This document shows, piece after piece, positions 1 to 13,780 of a DNA stretch of 64,000 bases. The stretch is from Lithospermum erythrorhizon. Taxonomy: Eukaryota > Streptophyta > Magnoliopsida > Boraginales > Boraginaceae. The notes under the pieces are model-generated. The model saw nothing but the letters and a program-made list of their open reading frames with translations, was not told the DNA's origin and made no database searches. The stretch covers positions 23,686 through 87,685 of the forward strand of contig JADFUC010000910.1 of assembly GCA_019722365.1 (NCBI GenBank), read 5' to 3'. A program made the translations under genes and the position numbers. Numbering within the stretch: the first letter of the stretch is position 1; every line of letters starts with the position of its first letter.

Positions 1-149
1 AAGTTTTATCCTCTATTAGCATACAACCGGCTGCAATGGTTGAAGAAGACGTTATTGCAACACTTTGTTTCAACAAGTCATTCGGATTTCTCCTTAACTT
101 AGTTTATTTCACATTATAAGGTTATGCATTTAGTTTGCCCAATGAATGG
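1..149. other. Unassigned AT-rich edge sequence
   Basis: No gene seen. The low-coordinate end of the neighbouring LTR copy lies somewhere around 120-180, but its terminus and target duplication cannot be fixed by eye. Confidence 0.4.
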
Positions 150-3100
150 TGAATAAAATAGGTAAACTAAATATGTCAAACATAATAGGAAATATGCAAC
201 TTAAAATAAACAGAGTAGTTCAAAACAATCCATACGTATTTACAAAATGAATTGTAAATATAATACATGTACTTCAAATCTCACAAAATGTACAAGGTAT
301 CAAGATCTACTATACTCGACTAAACGGCAAATACCGCATACATTTTGAATCATATAATAGTAGGTTAGCAAACTAATTATGTAAAGTAATATGTAAGGTA
401 CCAAAGTTCATTGTTCGCATTCAAACGGCAACACCGCATACATTTTGGAATCCAACACAAATAGTAGGTTACCAACCAATTACGAAACTACATAACTCTT
501 GTATCACTAGCATACCATGTGATGCTACTCGACTTTGTATCTCCGGGATAAACCGGTTAAGCATAAATTAGACCAAACCAAATAGTTACTTGAGTGACTA
601 TCCGAAGCTCCACAACGTTAGTGGAAATCACTTCAACATGATCCATTGTCATATCAAAGTGCAAACCCAGAACACCCGCCATCACAAGCAAGGTGTCCGT
701 GATAAAGCAACTGATTTCACAACTTTAAAATTGGCTTGATACATTGCTTAAATTTTAATTGGTGAGATTAATGTTATTTAACTTTATTTAACTACGCATG
801 TATAGGACATATTCAAGCAACATGCACAACAATATGAAAATAAATAATAACACATTTAGGAGATATAGATATGACCCTAGGACCTATTACATCACTTAAC
901 AAGTGAAATGCTAAATATAAGTCCTATTACAAAGACTTAACAAGTGCAAGTCCAGTCTTTCAAAGACCTTGAAACCTCAAGTTCTCCAAGTGGCCGCTCT
1001 TTAGGAAATGCTATCTTCAATGCCACCACAGCTAAAGACATACTAATACCTAACTCCAACTTAGACAAAGATTTGCATTTCAGGGTAAATGAATACAAGA
1101 ATAAAAGAACACGACTCAAGAAGTCAAGCATAACATTTCCCAAAGACGTTGCATCAGAATAAACAAATTAAACTGGGTCATATCTAAATACTCCTTTCCA
1201 TTCCATAACAACATATATGGGCAAAACATTAAAACAAATAAATGCACTTAATGTCATATATATTAAATAAAATGAGATTAAATGTGTTCATAATTGACTA
1301 ATTAATTACCCATTACATTTGCCACTAATTATCAATTAATGTAAATTTTTGACTTAAATATATATTCCATTACGATTAATGATAATTATTACAATAATTA
1401 TCAACCACTTAAATATGGAATAACTCATTACAAGTAATTAACCTAAAATTCAAAATTTAAAAAGTCACTATGAAACATATTTTCAAAATTATCAATTAAT
1501 GAAAATAATTATGAAAGGGAAATATAAATCAAATTTAATGCCATTCAAGATATATATTCAATTATCTCAATGACAAAATTTATGATTTAACATTTAAAAC
1601 CAAAATTAATAATTACCAATAATTTCAAAACCAAAAAATAATTACATAAAATACATTTAGGGTTTTCTAAACGGATCTACCTAACTTCAACGACTGGAAA
1701 CCGCTTTTTGCCTCCGCCACCCAAGAATGACACGCTACGTCGGGTGCCAGACATTTATTGAATGGATACGGCCCCGTGGTCGAATTACTCCGGCACGGAC
1801 GCTCGAGACCGCTCGCAGTTCCTACGACCCCATTTTTGCAATTCAGCTTTAGTTTTTCCGCATTAATTGCAACTTTTGTAAAATGATTTGAGGTTAAAAT
1901 TCAAAAAATTCCGGGATTTTTTTTGAACATCAATATCATTATTGAACAAGTCCAAGTGGTATTTTTATCAAAAACACTTCTAGTTTTTTTCATTAAACCC
2001 AAACAATCCAGAATTCAACAAATTGTTTGGAGTACTTAAAAATTCAAACATTCTTAAACAAACCGGCATGAACCTCAAAGGCTCAAGAACACAATTTTAA
2101 TTTCAGAATTTTCAAATTTCTAAACCTCACCGTAAAATCAAAAATGATTCTATCTCAAATTAAAATGCAAATTAATCAATTTTTAATCCTTTCATTCATG
2201 AAACAATTAAACATCAAATCATCAAAATCAATACATGAAATGATGATTCCAAATGCATGTGAAACATATATAAAAAATGGGTTGATTTTTTTTTCAGATA
2301 TATTCATCAATTGAATATATAAATCTTGGAAATAATCAAATTAACTAACAACTATGTCAATATCAAATCAAATTAGATAAAAATATATCAAACTCTGAGT
2401 AGGCCTCGAGGCCATCATAGAATCTAGTATGAATTTCATTTGTGATAAACACCAAATTCATATAATCTCGATCCCTCAAAATGATATAAATTAATCTAAA
2501 ATACATAATTAACAATTATGAATAATGCAGCACTTACAAAGGATGCCACCGTAGCTTCCATCAACACATTCTTTCACAAATCCTCCTTTGAATTCCAAAT
2601 TTGAGCACTTCAAATGTAGTGCCTCTGTTGCTGCACACCAGAGAGGTTGAATCCACATTTGTGTTTGCTGTAACATGGGTTGATTGAGAAAATCAAGAGA
2701 AGAATTTTCAATTCTTCCCTTGGAACATTTCGGCCATATTGAGGAGAAATGGAGTGAGGCTTTTGTTTTTTCATTTCCATGAAACATGTTATGATGAAAA
2801 CCCAATAAGCTTGCTTATATATGTCAAACTAAAGCCCAACCGAATAGCTTAATGAGCCGAATCTGCTAAGTTTAATTAAACCAAGTAAAATCAAACACTA
2901 ACAAGTTGTTATTAGTAACTGCTACTAACAAGCTCATTCAACTACTCTAATTAATTCAATTGACTAATTAATTAATTCGGGTTCATCCAATTTCTATTTT
3001 ACATTATCAATGTAAAATCTCAATTGAGAATATTCGTTGATTACAATCAACTCTCAATTTAGCAAATGTAGTTTAATTTCATACATGAAATATAATCCAA

Positions 3101-3357
3101 CGTCACTGTATGTGTGTGACCTTCTAGGCTCAGATAATAGTAAGTTGTATAATAATAATAATAATTGACCAATTACTATTATTATAACGATTAATTATAA
3201 GATCTAAGCAACGTCATAACCCCTTAAATTATCATGAGAACCCAAACTAGTAATATACAATTACTACAGTGAACCAATAAGTTCCAAAGAATCACATTAA
3301 CTAACCCGTAAATGAATTACACAATTGTCGCAACGGGCACAATAAAAGTGGGAATCA
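150..3357 (-). mobile_element. Long terminal repeat, left copy (3' LTR)
   Basis: This region matches a second copy at 4341-4571 plus 7002-9771 in the same order and orientation. Shared landmarks include the AT-rich stretch at 1190-1300 (compare 7600-7730), the GC-rich patch at 1670-1830 (compare 8090-8230), the leader near 2400-2500 (compare 8790-8890) and the ATT-rich segment at 3110-3200 (compare 9530-9610). Read on the minus strand the copy starts TGATTCCC at 3357, just after a purine-rich stretch. A TATATATAAG promoter-like site is near 2815. About 3 kb is long for an LTR beside copia-type coding sequence, so the family assignment is tentative. The low-coordinate boundary is approximate. 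Confidence 0.65.
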
Positions 3358-4340
3358 CTCCTCATTGATTTCAACACCATTTCCTTTCTAGCCATTCTTT
3401 CTACTTGACTCGAGTTCCATCATGACAAATGCAGAACCACAACCAATGTCTAGCACCCACGAAGTAGAATTAGAAGTTGTACAAACTTCAATAACATGCA
3501 TACTTGTAGGCTGAGTGGTCGTGAGACCATTCTTCCTATCATCTCGAACTTCCCGCAGGCTCCATTTCCAAAGCACTCCAAAGTTCCCACAATAATGACA
3601 TTCGTCATCCTTCCTAAGTGTCTCCCTGTCTACAATTGGGATTACTCAACCCTTGGCTTTGGCTGCAAAGTTCTTTCTTCTTCTTAAATTTCTTCTTTGT
3701 TTGGACCACCAAAACAGAAAGTGTAGAAGCTTTAGTCTTACCCATGTCTGCCTCCAAAGATTCGTGGATCATATTATGCAGCCTGCTTGTGAGATAACTC
3801 AAACTTGTGCATACATTGAAGTTCAAGAAAATTGAGAGAATTTGGGCATGAAGAAACTTTAGATGAGGTCCACAGCCTGGGCTTGAGAGACATCGTGCCT
3901 GTGGCGTTGAGTCGACGACCAAGCCAAATCATTTTAATGATATGTAGGTCATGGGTTCGTCTGTTTCCTCAAGCCGCTATCCACGAGAGCACAGACGTAA
4001 GCCATATCTTGTTTCAGCTTCCTTTCGGAATAATTTCGTTACCGTATATGTCATATGCCGCCATCTTTTCATATTGAATCTCGGGAACGAAGGCCTATTG
4101 GCAAGCATGAGATATTGACATCTACAAAGACGTACTTCAGATTTCAGGGGATCCTTTTCCTAACGGGAGGCACAATCATTAGGTTTGGAGGAAACTTTAT
4201 TGTTCACATTTATTCAGCTTCTTCTCGCTTGAGAATGATTCTCAAGCTTTCGAGACCACTCAAAAATTCGAAAGAGCCCGCCTTGCAATTTTTCATGATA
4301 AGCGGTTTGGTGTTCTGGGAGTAAGAGCTGTGGTAGCCAT
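3358..4340 (-). pseudogene. Copia-type gag zinc knuckle and protease remnant
   Basis: On the minus strand, 3922-3614 reads like the C-terminal part of a plant copia gag (the ADMGKTKAS stretch and a lysine-rich run). It is followed at about 3600-3540 by a degraded CX2CX4HX4C zinc knuckle and at about 3450-3400 by the protease signature WVLDIGCGS, in which the catalytic Asp is kept. Integrase, reverse transcriptase and RNase H are absent: the protease runs straight into the left LTR. A degraded tRNA-Met-like primer site (TGGCTACCACAGCTC) is read on the minus strand at about 4327-4341. With both LTR copies this looks like an element that has lost most of pol. It cannot move on its own. Confidence 0.65.
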
Positions 4341-4566
4341 TACAATTCTAAGGTAGTCAAGTAAATAAAAGACAAACGTAATCAGAACTCATCATGCTAA
4401 ACACTTACAAATAAATTGTAAAGTAAAATACAATACTTCAAACTACCTAAATATATTAGTATCAAGACCTATTATACTCAAATTCAAACGCAACACTACA
4501 TACATTTTCAATCCAAGATATTAGTAAAGTTATCAACCAATTATGTAAAACTATATAACTCTGTGT

Positions 4567-4571
4567 CGCTA
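4567..4571. repeat. Target-site duplication CGCTA (left)
   Basis: CGCTA immediately precedes the solo LTR and recurs exactly at 6997-7001. Deleting the LTR and one repeat rejoins the sequence to match the uninterrupted left LTR copy around 495-510. Confidence 0.9.
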
Positions 4572-6996
4572 TGAAATAAGCCGTTCCTTACAATTATTAT
4601 GTTGATAGTATATAAGTTTCCTCGGTGGAGATTTCTCAAAGTAGTACTCGTACTGCCGAGTACTGAGAATTCAACAAACTGCTCTGTTGGTGGTATATTT
4701 CTATTTGTGGTGGACCCGGAGAAGTATAATACTTTGGAATAATATCGATATATCGAAACGGTATGAGATGAGTAGTAATATATGCCTCGGGAATAACACA
4801 ATGAAAATCGGGTTTCGTTGAGACGCGGGAAGTGTAAAATTAACCGAAACCAAACGGAACTTAAATTTCTTCCCTCTAACATTCCCACTCCACACCACTA
4901 TCTCCATCCTCATCCAAAACCTTCTTCTTCCCCTCTTTTGGCCGAAAAATTTAACACTCCCCTCAAAATTTTCTTCCATTTTCATCGATTGTCGCTTAAA
5001 CTCAAGATCAGTGGTGGATTTGCTTCTCATCATCCTCATCATATTTGTGCAACAAAGATCAAATCTGAGATACTTTTGAGTTTTTAAAGAAGAGTTGACT
5101 TTTGGATTTTGCTGACTTTAGATCTTGGAATTTATTATGGCATAGAAATGTTATCCTAGAGTATCGATTGGGGATTAACAGATTTTGAGTGATTATTGGG
5201 GTTAGAAAGTGAAAAGTTGAGGGCTGACTTTATTGACTTTCTTTTCTTTAAATTAACTTAAATTGTAATATGAGGTTAGAGAACTTTAATATAGTTGTTT
5301 TTGGGTATAGAATTATTGGTTTGGATATGGATAAGGAGAGATTGGCAAGGAGAAAGTTTAAAGTCTGATAGGATTTAGCTTGAATTGGAGGTTGTATTTA
5401 ATGGATTAATTAGTTGTCAATTGATTGTTGATTGATTAGGAATGTGCTTAAAGAGTTATTGTCAGTAATAAGGCGATGACCGAATATTGAGATTTTACGG
5501 TTGGCGACAATGTAGTTATGTTGGAATATTAAAAGTGTATACCAACTGGGGATAAGATGATTGCTAAGGGTTGTAAATTTGAATCGTGGAGACGGGTATA
5601 TAACACTCAAGTTAATATAGATGCTAAAAGAGGTTATTCTACAAATGTGTTATAATGTATAATTTCCTTGAACAGAGTTGAGCCCGGATTTAGCAATTTC
5701 CAGGACCTAGAGCCACATATCGTTTGGGCTCGAGGTGAGTACAAATCTCACGATGGGGACCTTTCATATATATTATGTTATATATTTTGCATGTGTTATC
5801 TTGGGATTATTCTGATATGTGTATTGTGTGATTATGATTGATATTATGTGTAAACTTTGATTTATGATTCATATGATGAAATAATTGAGATTCTGAGTTA
5901 TATTATGAGATAATTGAGACTATGATTCATATCATGAGATATTAGTGATTATGATTTATATCATGGGATAGTTGTGAACATGATTCATGTTATGAGATTT
6001 TGTGTGGCTGTGTGCTGATGTGTTTGATTGCTTTATGGTGTGTTATCATGAGGCGCGGTGACTCCCACCGAGGCCTGGGTGCCAAGGCATATTGCAGCCC
6101 CCGTGATTCGGGAGGTTTTGTGTGATATGCACATTGAGGGTGTAGTTCTGTCGGGAGGGGATGGAGGTGGTGGCTTTATCTGACATAGGAGGTGGATTCC
6201 TCATATGTGTATTATTTGGAGGTGGATTCTCTCATGTGTGCTTATTTGGAGGTGATTCCTCATGTGTGTATTATTTGGAGGTGGATTCTCATGTGTGTAT
6301 TATTTGGAGTGTGATTCCTCATTTGATGCCTTTGTGTCAAATCAAGCTTCCTTTGAATGAATATGCGTTAATTATGATTATAAGCTCATGTGTATAGTAT
6401 TATGTAACATCGTATAAGACGATTCTATGAGTTGTGACCGTTATTCATCAAGGTGGGCCCTGGTCATGTATACATATGTTATCATATAAGTATGAATATG
6501 TATATGTGGATCAAGTCCGTGGTAGCTTGTATTCACTCTTAATAAATACTCCCTATTCTCTATGGGCTGGCTGCCATGTGCCTAGGTTCTAAGAGGTCGA
6601 CGTTGAGGTCACAGAAGTCGCATTGGATAGGCCGCAGATGGAAGATCAGATGAGGCGGTAGGTATAGGAATTCTCATCGCCGTTTCTCTTTGTTGTCGAT
6701 TTGTATATTGTTAGACTTGGGTAATCAGATTATTGAGGGGTCCGTCATACTTTCCTATGTTGTATTTTTGACTTTTGTGTATCTTTGAGTTGTATAAGTA
6801 TGGTGAATTTGAATTATGTTGTTCGTTGTTTTATTGTATATGTTGTTAGTTCACCACGATGGACAAAAGTGTATTTTTATTATTATTAATGTCAAATGGA
6901 GTTTTTGTATGTTGGTATCCATCGATCGGTGACTCTGGTGTACAGGTTGTTGATGACCTTAACCTCAGGGCGGCCGACCTGGGGCGGGTCGTTACA
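4572..6996 (+). mobile_element. Gypsy-type solo LTR (2.4 kb)
   Basis: The LTR starts TGAAATAAG, ends GGGTCGTTACA and is flanked by the perfect 5-bp duplication CGCTA. It has no internal region, so unequal LTR recombination has probably removed the rest. Its architecture (pyrimidine-rich leader at 4860-4980, repeated GTTGACTTTT-like phrases, a GGCGCGGTGACTCCCACCG block near 6053, a GGGCGGCCGACC end) resembles the large LTRs of Tekay/Del chromovirus-like elements. That lineage is inferred, because no coding domain is present. A diverged relative lies at 44569-47151, and an opposite-strand fragment begins at 58457. The 70-110 aa ORFs inside are not genes. Confidence 0.85.
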
Positions 6997-7001
6997 CGCT
7001 A
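6997..7001. repeat. Target-site duplication CGCTA (right)
   Basis: Perfect partner of the CGCTA at 4567-4571, directly after the TTACA terminus of the solo LTR. Confidence 0.9.
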
Positions 7002-9771
7002 GCATACTCATTCAAGATGCTACCGACTTTGTATCTTCGACAAACCGCTAAGTATACCCACCAAACCAAATAGTTACTTGGAGTGATCATCCTAAAGCCC
7101 ACAACGTTAGGGGTGGAAAATCACTTCAACATGATCCATTGTCATATCAAATTGCAAAACCTGTGAACACTGCCATCACGTGTGCCCGGGGATGATGAAT
7201 CGATTTCACAACTTTAAAATTGCATAGAAATATTGCTTAAATTCTAATGGTGAGATTATTATTACATTGTTTTTATTTTACCATGCAATTGTAGCAAATA
7301 TAATCAATCATATGTACAACATGAAAAATAAAACAAGTAATGCACATTCAAGCAGGCGTATGATACGACTCCTAGGCCTCATTATTGTTTTCAAACTTGA
7401 AAATCCAGCATTTGAATTCTATTACTTTTTTCTTGTCTTCAAGCTTCTAATTTCACTAAGGTTCGGGTTTTGAATTACACTAATACACTAATCCTAACTT
7501 AGACAAAGATGCAAGTCAGGGGAGAAACAAGAAAATTAAATAAAATAATATGACTCAAATAGGTCATTTACAACAATACGGTACGCAGACCGAAATAAAA
7601 CGTGGGTCATATCTATACACCTCCATTCCATTCCATAACAATATATATAGGCAAAATATTAAAACAAATAAATGCACTTAATGTCATATATATTAAATGA
7701 AATAAAAATAAATGTGTTCATAATTGACTAATTAATTATCCATTATTTTACAATTAATTATCACCAATGTAAATTTCAATTTAAATATATTCATTAATAT
7801 TAATTAATGATAATTATTACAATAATTACCAACCTATTAAATCATGAAATAATTACTTACAAGTAATTAACTCCAAAATTCAAAATTTAAAAGTTACCAT
7901 GAAAATATTTTCAAAATTATCAATTAATGAAAATAATTATGAAAAGGAAATATAAATCAAATTTAATGCCATTCAAGATATATATTCAATCATCTTAATG
8001 ATAAAATTTATGATTTAACATTAAAAACCTAAATTAATAATTACCAATAATTTTTTAAAACCAAAATAATTACATAAAAATACATTTAGGGTTTTTCTAA
8101 AACGGTTCGACGACTAACAGAGACAAACGACCGGGCTCCCGGCCAGCCGACACGCCGGGTGGTGCCAGAGTATCGGGCCGGTGAAGCCACCTGGTGGCCT
8201 CACATGTTCCCGCAAGTCCGACGACGAATGTTAGAAGAACAATTCACTTCTGGCCACATTAATTGCAAATTTTGTAAAAACAATTTGGAGGTTCAAAAAT
8301 TCAAAAGTTCTAGGATTCGACTTTGAACATCAACAATATCATTATTGAACACGCCCAATTGAATTTCACCAAACGACCTCTAGTTTTTCGATTAAATCTA
8401 AAAACAATCTGTAAATTCAATGAATTTTTTCGTAGTACTTTAAAAAATTTCAAAATTCTGGCAAAAAATCTGAGATGAACTCTCAAAGGGTTCAACATGT
8501 AAATTAATTTAGGAAATTTCAAATTTCTAACCTCTCAGAAATTCTAAAATGATTCTACCTAAAATTAAAATACAAATTAATCAAGTTTTAATCCCTTTCA
8601 TTTCATGAACACTTAAACAACAAGAATCATCAAAATCAATACAATGAAATGATGATTTCAGTCAGGATATTACATAAAAAATGGGTTGATTTTTTCATAT
8701 ATATTCATCAATTGAATATACAAATCATGAATCAATCTAATTAATTAACAACTATTGCCAACACACAAATCGAATTAGAAATACATCAAACTTGAGTAGG
8801 CTCTGAGGCTATCAAGGAATCTAGTATGAATTTTACTCGTGATAAAACACCAAATTCATACATCCCGGATCCTCAAAATAATGTATATTAATCTAAAACA
8901 CATAAATTGCAATATGAATAAAAGAGTTCTTACATTGCAGCGGAAGACGAAATGAAATCACCCACTTCAAGCCAAGCCTCACGTGTGTCCCTTCTCAAAT
9001 AGCCCTCCAATTGCTTGACCAACACCAAAAAGATGTCCTCTAGAAATGCACACACCAGGAGGGAATTGAATCCGAGAGATGAACTTGCTAGAGTTGTATG
9101 AACAAAATTGGAAGAGAAAAATCTTCCTAAACGGGGGGGCCTGGCTTTTGATTACCAAATGCCTAATTCCACCTCGCTCTCTTTCTTTAATTGGCCACCA
9201 AATGCCTAATTCCACCAAGCAACTCGTTAAGAAAGCCGCTTAACTCGTTAACTTAATTAGACTGTTATGGCTCGTAATCAAATAATGAGTCACTAGTGAG
9301 TTGTTCCATTTTAATTAACTTGACAAGTCAATTAAAATACTAACGAGTCACTATCGAATAAATTATCAAGTTATTCATCAATTTCAATTGCTTAATTGAT
9401 TAAACTTGTAAGTTTAACCAATTGATGTTCATCAATATATTGACAAAATATATATGTTGGAGAGGATATCTCTTAATTTACAAGTTTCGCTTAATTTCAT
9501 GCATGAAATATAATTGAATATCATTGTATGTGTGCGTGACCTTCTAGGCTCAGATAATAGTAAGTTGTATAATAATAATAATCGACCACCATTATTATTA
9601 TAACGACACGAGTAAGATCTAGCAATCGCTATAACCCTTAAATTATCATGAACTCACACTAGTAATATACAATTACTAAGGTGAACACTAAGTTTCAGTA
9701 ATCACATTTAACCAACTCTGGAAAATGAATTGATACACAATTATCGCAATTGACATAATAAAAGGGAATCA

Positions 9772-12700
9772 ATTTTCATGATTTCCAAACAATTGATGCA
9801 AGTTTGGTGCCTTGTTTGATGAGCAACTGACACGTGGGTAAGTCTTGTCATGGGCCTTAGTCATGCACATTGACAAAAAGGATTACTTTTGTAGTATATT
9901 TTGTATCTTCAACACCAAATTCCTATGGTGTCGAAGCACTTTTAAGCATCCTGCCGAGACCGTGATCCTGTCCAAGACAGGATCATATCTAGACCTCATT
10001 TCGAACAAGAATTGGCCTCCTATCCGATGGTATATCATACATGTAACGAAATGTATATACTCTTCTCCAACTCCTAGATTTTCATCATAATGTACTTCCA
10101 TCAAGTAATGCAAATGCACCTGATGTACCGCCGAAATTGTCTACCTTCGTGTGCCTGGAAAGGCAGAATAATTCTGAGCAATTCGTGGACTGGTGTAAGT
10201 TGATAATTCCAAAGTTCCATCAAGACAACATAATCAAGTAACGATTCCCTGGTGAAATAGCGTCAGATGAAAATATGAACATACTTTAGGTTGGTGCCAT
10301 TATGTTTTATAGTTTCAATTCTTTTCTTTGATAATTACGCTATAATAGGCGATATCCTCCGGTGCCCCTTCTTCGATTTTGTTGACCACCAACATCTATA
10401 TTTAAATTATGAACTAAATATGTTATTTACATTCTATTTTAAATGGTCCAATCAAATGTTGAAACAAATAAGATTGAGTTGTTATTGAAATTGAGTACAA
10501 TAAACATACCGCAGAGGGGTTGATGACTACATTTTTCTCGTATGTATCTACATCCTCTACATCCTAAATTGCCATTCGATGCACATATGAAACCATAAGT
10601 TTTATTTTTAATAAACCATATACTTTCAATTAGTTAAAAGTATTTAAAAACATACCAGAATCCTATTTTGTCCATTTCATTTGAGCTCCTATACTCAAAG
10701 TTCGACAGTAATTCAGCCTTCTCCCAATTCTAATGCGAGAGTGAACTTTACATGTCCAACCACTCATTCTCTACTCTTTTTGGTAATAATAAAGGTTATC
10801 GTATTACTAAAATAAATAAAGATACATTTTAAATTAAGATTTACTTTCATTCACGATTTCTCAAGGTGGTTGATGTGTTTGTATAGGCATTAAAGAGAAT
10901 TGACATGATTTGATTTTCTTTGTGTATATTGTACTTGACGTGCTCGTTTTCCTAATATTTTGTGCATGAGAACGTTTTTGTCGCTCTATCACTTCTTGGC
11001 CGGTTGTTCTCCGATCGACATAAACCTTGATTCATCTGTGATACCTTGGATTCACTTTGCCTTTATTTGCCTAGCAACTCTCGCTTGTCTTCCTTCAAGC
11101 AGTGCAAAGATTACACTCTTCTTGTCCGGCTTTGGAGTGTATTCCGGATTCATGCTTAGATGTGATTGTTTTTTTTAGCTGCATTGTCATAAATCTTAAT
11201 AGTTTCTTCAATGAGAAAACTTAAACAATATTAATCGAGTGATAGTGGCAAATTTTGTATGTACAAATTATGTAAACATTATAGAATTTTTGAGCTACTA
11301 ATTATATGGCTACAATTAAAAAGTGGGTACAATTCAAAGATTATAAAATTAAGTGGCTATAATCTATCGACAACTGTCTATTTTAGTATATCTAACATTT
11401 TATGATTGATATAATGACAAACAAAATTCATTACAATATATAGTCTACTATGAATTCTATGATACAGCTAAAATCCAAAATAATAGATAAATACCTACAA
11501 TGTCCTACATATTTACCCAAAATAATGAAAACCCAACTCACAAACCTATATCACACTATAAGCAAAGTCCAAACTCACTACCTACATATACAAACATGAC
11601 ACATGAAATATCTCTACCCTAAAGGCCCAAACCATCCTCACCAAAGCTCAAACGAATAATCCACACTCAACTTAATAAAGGCTAAAGTACAATTTCATTG
11701 TAAAAGAAGAGGTGAGAGGTCAAACAAAGCAAATATGGAGTAGATATTACAAACCTTCAATCGAAGAATTCTCAATTCAAAGAATATCATATTTCTATCT
11801 TATCTCAATTCTTTGGGATCCTTTGAAATAGTAAGTTATCAAAAAGTCAACTTATTATTTGGTTTGAAGAAAGATTACTCTTAGTCATCTCAAGAAACTC
11901 CCTTTAATTTTAAAAATGTTCAATTTTCATACAGAGATAATATGTAAACAATATTTAATGATTGCATGTGAATATTCATATATTAATAAGAAATCTTAGA
12001 TTTTTATGTTTATATAATAGTTTTCACTTAATAACTTTTAAAAAAATTATAATTTTATTGTTTGAATTTCTCAGTTTTGACTTAAAAATAATTTTCTCAA
12101 TTTAGATTCTCTTAAAAATTCCAACTTTTCGGTAGATTTCTCAATTTGAATTCTTAAAATGACCAACTTATTTTTTAATGTTAGTTTAAAATTAAAAAAT
12201 TCTAAGGAAATGATTGTTGTTTGTAGTAACTCAGAGTGACGGTAGTAGTCAAGTATCAAGCAGCATCACTTCATCTCGATTCTTCTTAATCTCCGATGAA
12301 AGTTAATTTGGTTTCATGTATAACCCGATTTTGTGTGTAGTTAAAGAATGATTGGTGGAGATTGTGAGCAAATCAGTTCAAAACAAATGAGCAGCTTGTT
12401 CTCAGCTTGTCGAAAATTAAATCACCGGGAGTTTATAAATGAATGGCTGGAGAAGCTATATCTTGCAAAGTAAACGTGGGCTTCATTTATAGAACGTGGG
12501 GCCTCATCTAACCGACAATTCACCCTTCATTGATTATATACGTAGATAAGTTTCTAGTAGTAGCATGGCGCAAAATAGTGAAAAAAATAAAATTTGGCTT
12601 CAGCCATCATGGCTTCCACGTTCTCTGAGTGGTAACCGCCAATACATAGGAACAAATCCAAATGGACAACATGAACATCATAGAGTAGCCTTCAAATCAA

Positions 12701-13140
12701 GAATGTCTTTATATGCATACTTGATCGAAAATAAATAAAATTAATGGAAAAATAATTATTTGAATTCAACTAAAAAAGCTTCCCTTGCTTAACTCCATGG
12801 AATCCCTCCTAAAGATTAACCATGAATTTCCATCATCGAATTCTAAAATTAAACTATTTGTAAAATTTGACTCCATACTGAACCACCTGACAATCCGCCA
12901 GCTGAGTCACGATGGAGTACCGAAGGACTATCACTTACTACATTTGAATTGACCGAGTCCTGAAATCCATAATTTGAATTGATATTCGAGTCCGACTCGC
13001 ATATTTTAATTGAATTGGGAATAGTAACTTTTTAAATTTAAATGAGTATTTTGCCCTTTAATGAACTTTCTTAACTCTACACTTCGCAAATGTGAAGAGT
13101 AAGAAATAAATAATTTTATACCCAAACCCAAACACTATTC
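9772..13140. other. AT-rich intergenic region without a recognised gene
   Basis: The longest open stretch of interest is on the minus strand at 10119-9883 (78 codons, unusual for this base composition). It matches no family I can name and has no clear continuation in exons nearby. A second weak stretch lies at 10960-11178. The rest is AT-rich with no tRNA, rRNA or repeat structure I can support. Decayed transposon sequence is likely. Confidence 0.4.
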
Positions 13141-13539
13141 GGGGTGAGTTTTTGGGGTCTACTTGAGATGAACTGTTATACACACCAAAACTATTATATA
13201 GTCCGTGTTCCGTATTAATAAATTCCTTTAGAGGGCCACATCCACCCCCAAAGGAACCAATTTATCCCCTTGAACCATTTGTTCCATATTTGAGTCGATT
13301 CTACACATCCCCAATGTCCGTACACGACGATGCGGTGGCGGCAGTGGTGGCGCAGCTGACACTGGCGGCGGACGGAGCCTTCATCGGCGTGGCCCTAGCC
13401 TACGTGGCAGTCCGTAGCCTCCTGAAACTCCGATCAACCTCCTCCGCCCTCCGCCAAATTGAACGTGCCCCCTCCCTCCACGTCTCCGAGGGGTTGTTGA
13501 TTCGAAGAGTAGTGTTAATGGTGATTGGAGAAGCACTGT
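13141..13539 (+). pseudogene. Duplicated, truncated 5' end of the SPL2 gene
   Basis: This copies the promoter-proximal region, 5' UTR and part of exon 1 of the intact gene at 21582-22010. The start codon is at 13313-13315, and coding bases up to about 13490 appear identical to the intact copy. It then lacks 67 bp relative to the intact exon (after CTCCGA), which shifts the frame, and the match stops after AGCACTGTTT at about 13539. What follows, 13540-13780, is unrelated to SPL2. The open frame continuing to 13700 is out of the SPL2 frame, so no MULAN or RING domain could be made. UTR differences are mostly small indels. Confidence 0.88.
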
Positions 13540-13780
13540 TTATGCTTATTGGGTTTGTTGTTGGAAAATTTAGTGGGAGGGGGTTTCTGAAAAAATTAGC
13601 TAATTGGGTTTGGTTAAGTTGGAAAAATTTGCAATATAGTGATAATGTGATATACATCATTGTTCCATATGATTGTGTCAGCGTGCGTTTTGGTGGTTAA
13701 CAATAATTATGTTTACCTTGGGAATTTTTAGTATTTTCAAAAGGAGCATATTAGATTAGTTGGTGCAAGTACTTTGCCAG

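Larger units (their letters stand above)
4341..9771 (-). mobile_element. Long terminal repeat, right copy (5' LTR), split by a solo LTR
   Basis: This is the second copy of the 3-kb LTR, made of 4341-4571 and 7002-9771, interrupted by the gypsy solo LTR at 4572-6996. The 4380-4570 part matches about 230-500 of the left copy, and the 7002-9771 part matches about 510-3357. The minus-strand terminus at 9771 (TGATTCCC) equals that at 3357. A TATA-like or GC-poor promoter region is not obvious in this copy. The interruption means this LTR was in place before the gypsy insertion. Confidence 0.65.

Noticed and set aside
4541..5087. Three ORFs of 89-115 codons near 4.5-5.1 kb
   Set aside because: They lie in the leader part of a solo LTR on both strands and match no protein.
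13290..13700. 136-codon ORF as a novel membrane protein
   Set aside because: It is SPL2 exon 1 with a 67-bp deletion; the second half is out of frame and non-homologous.
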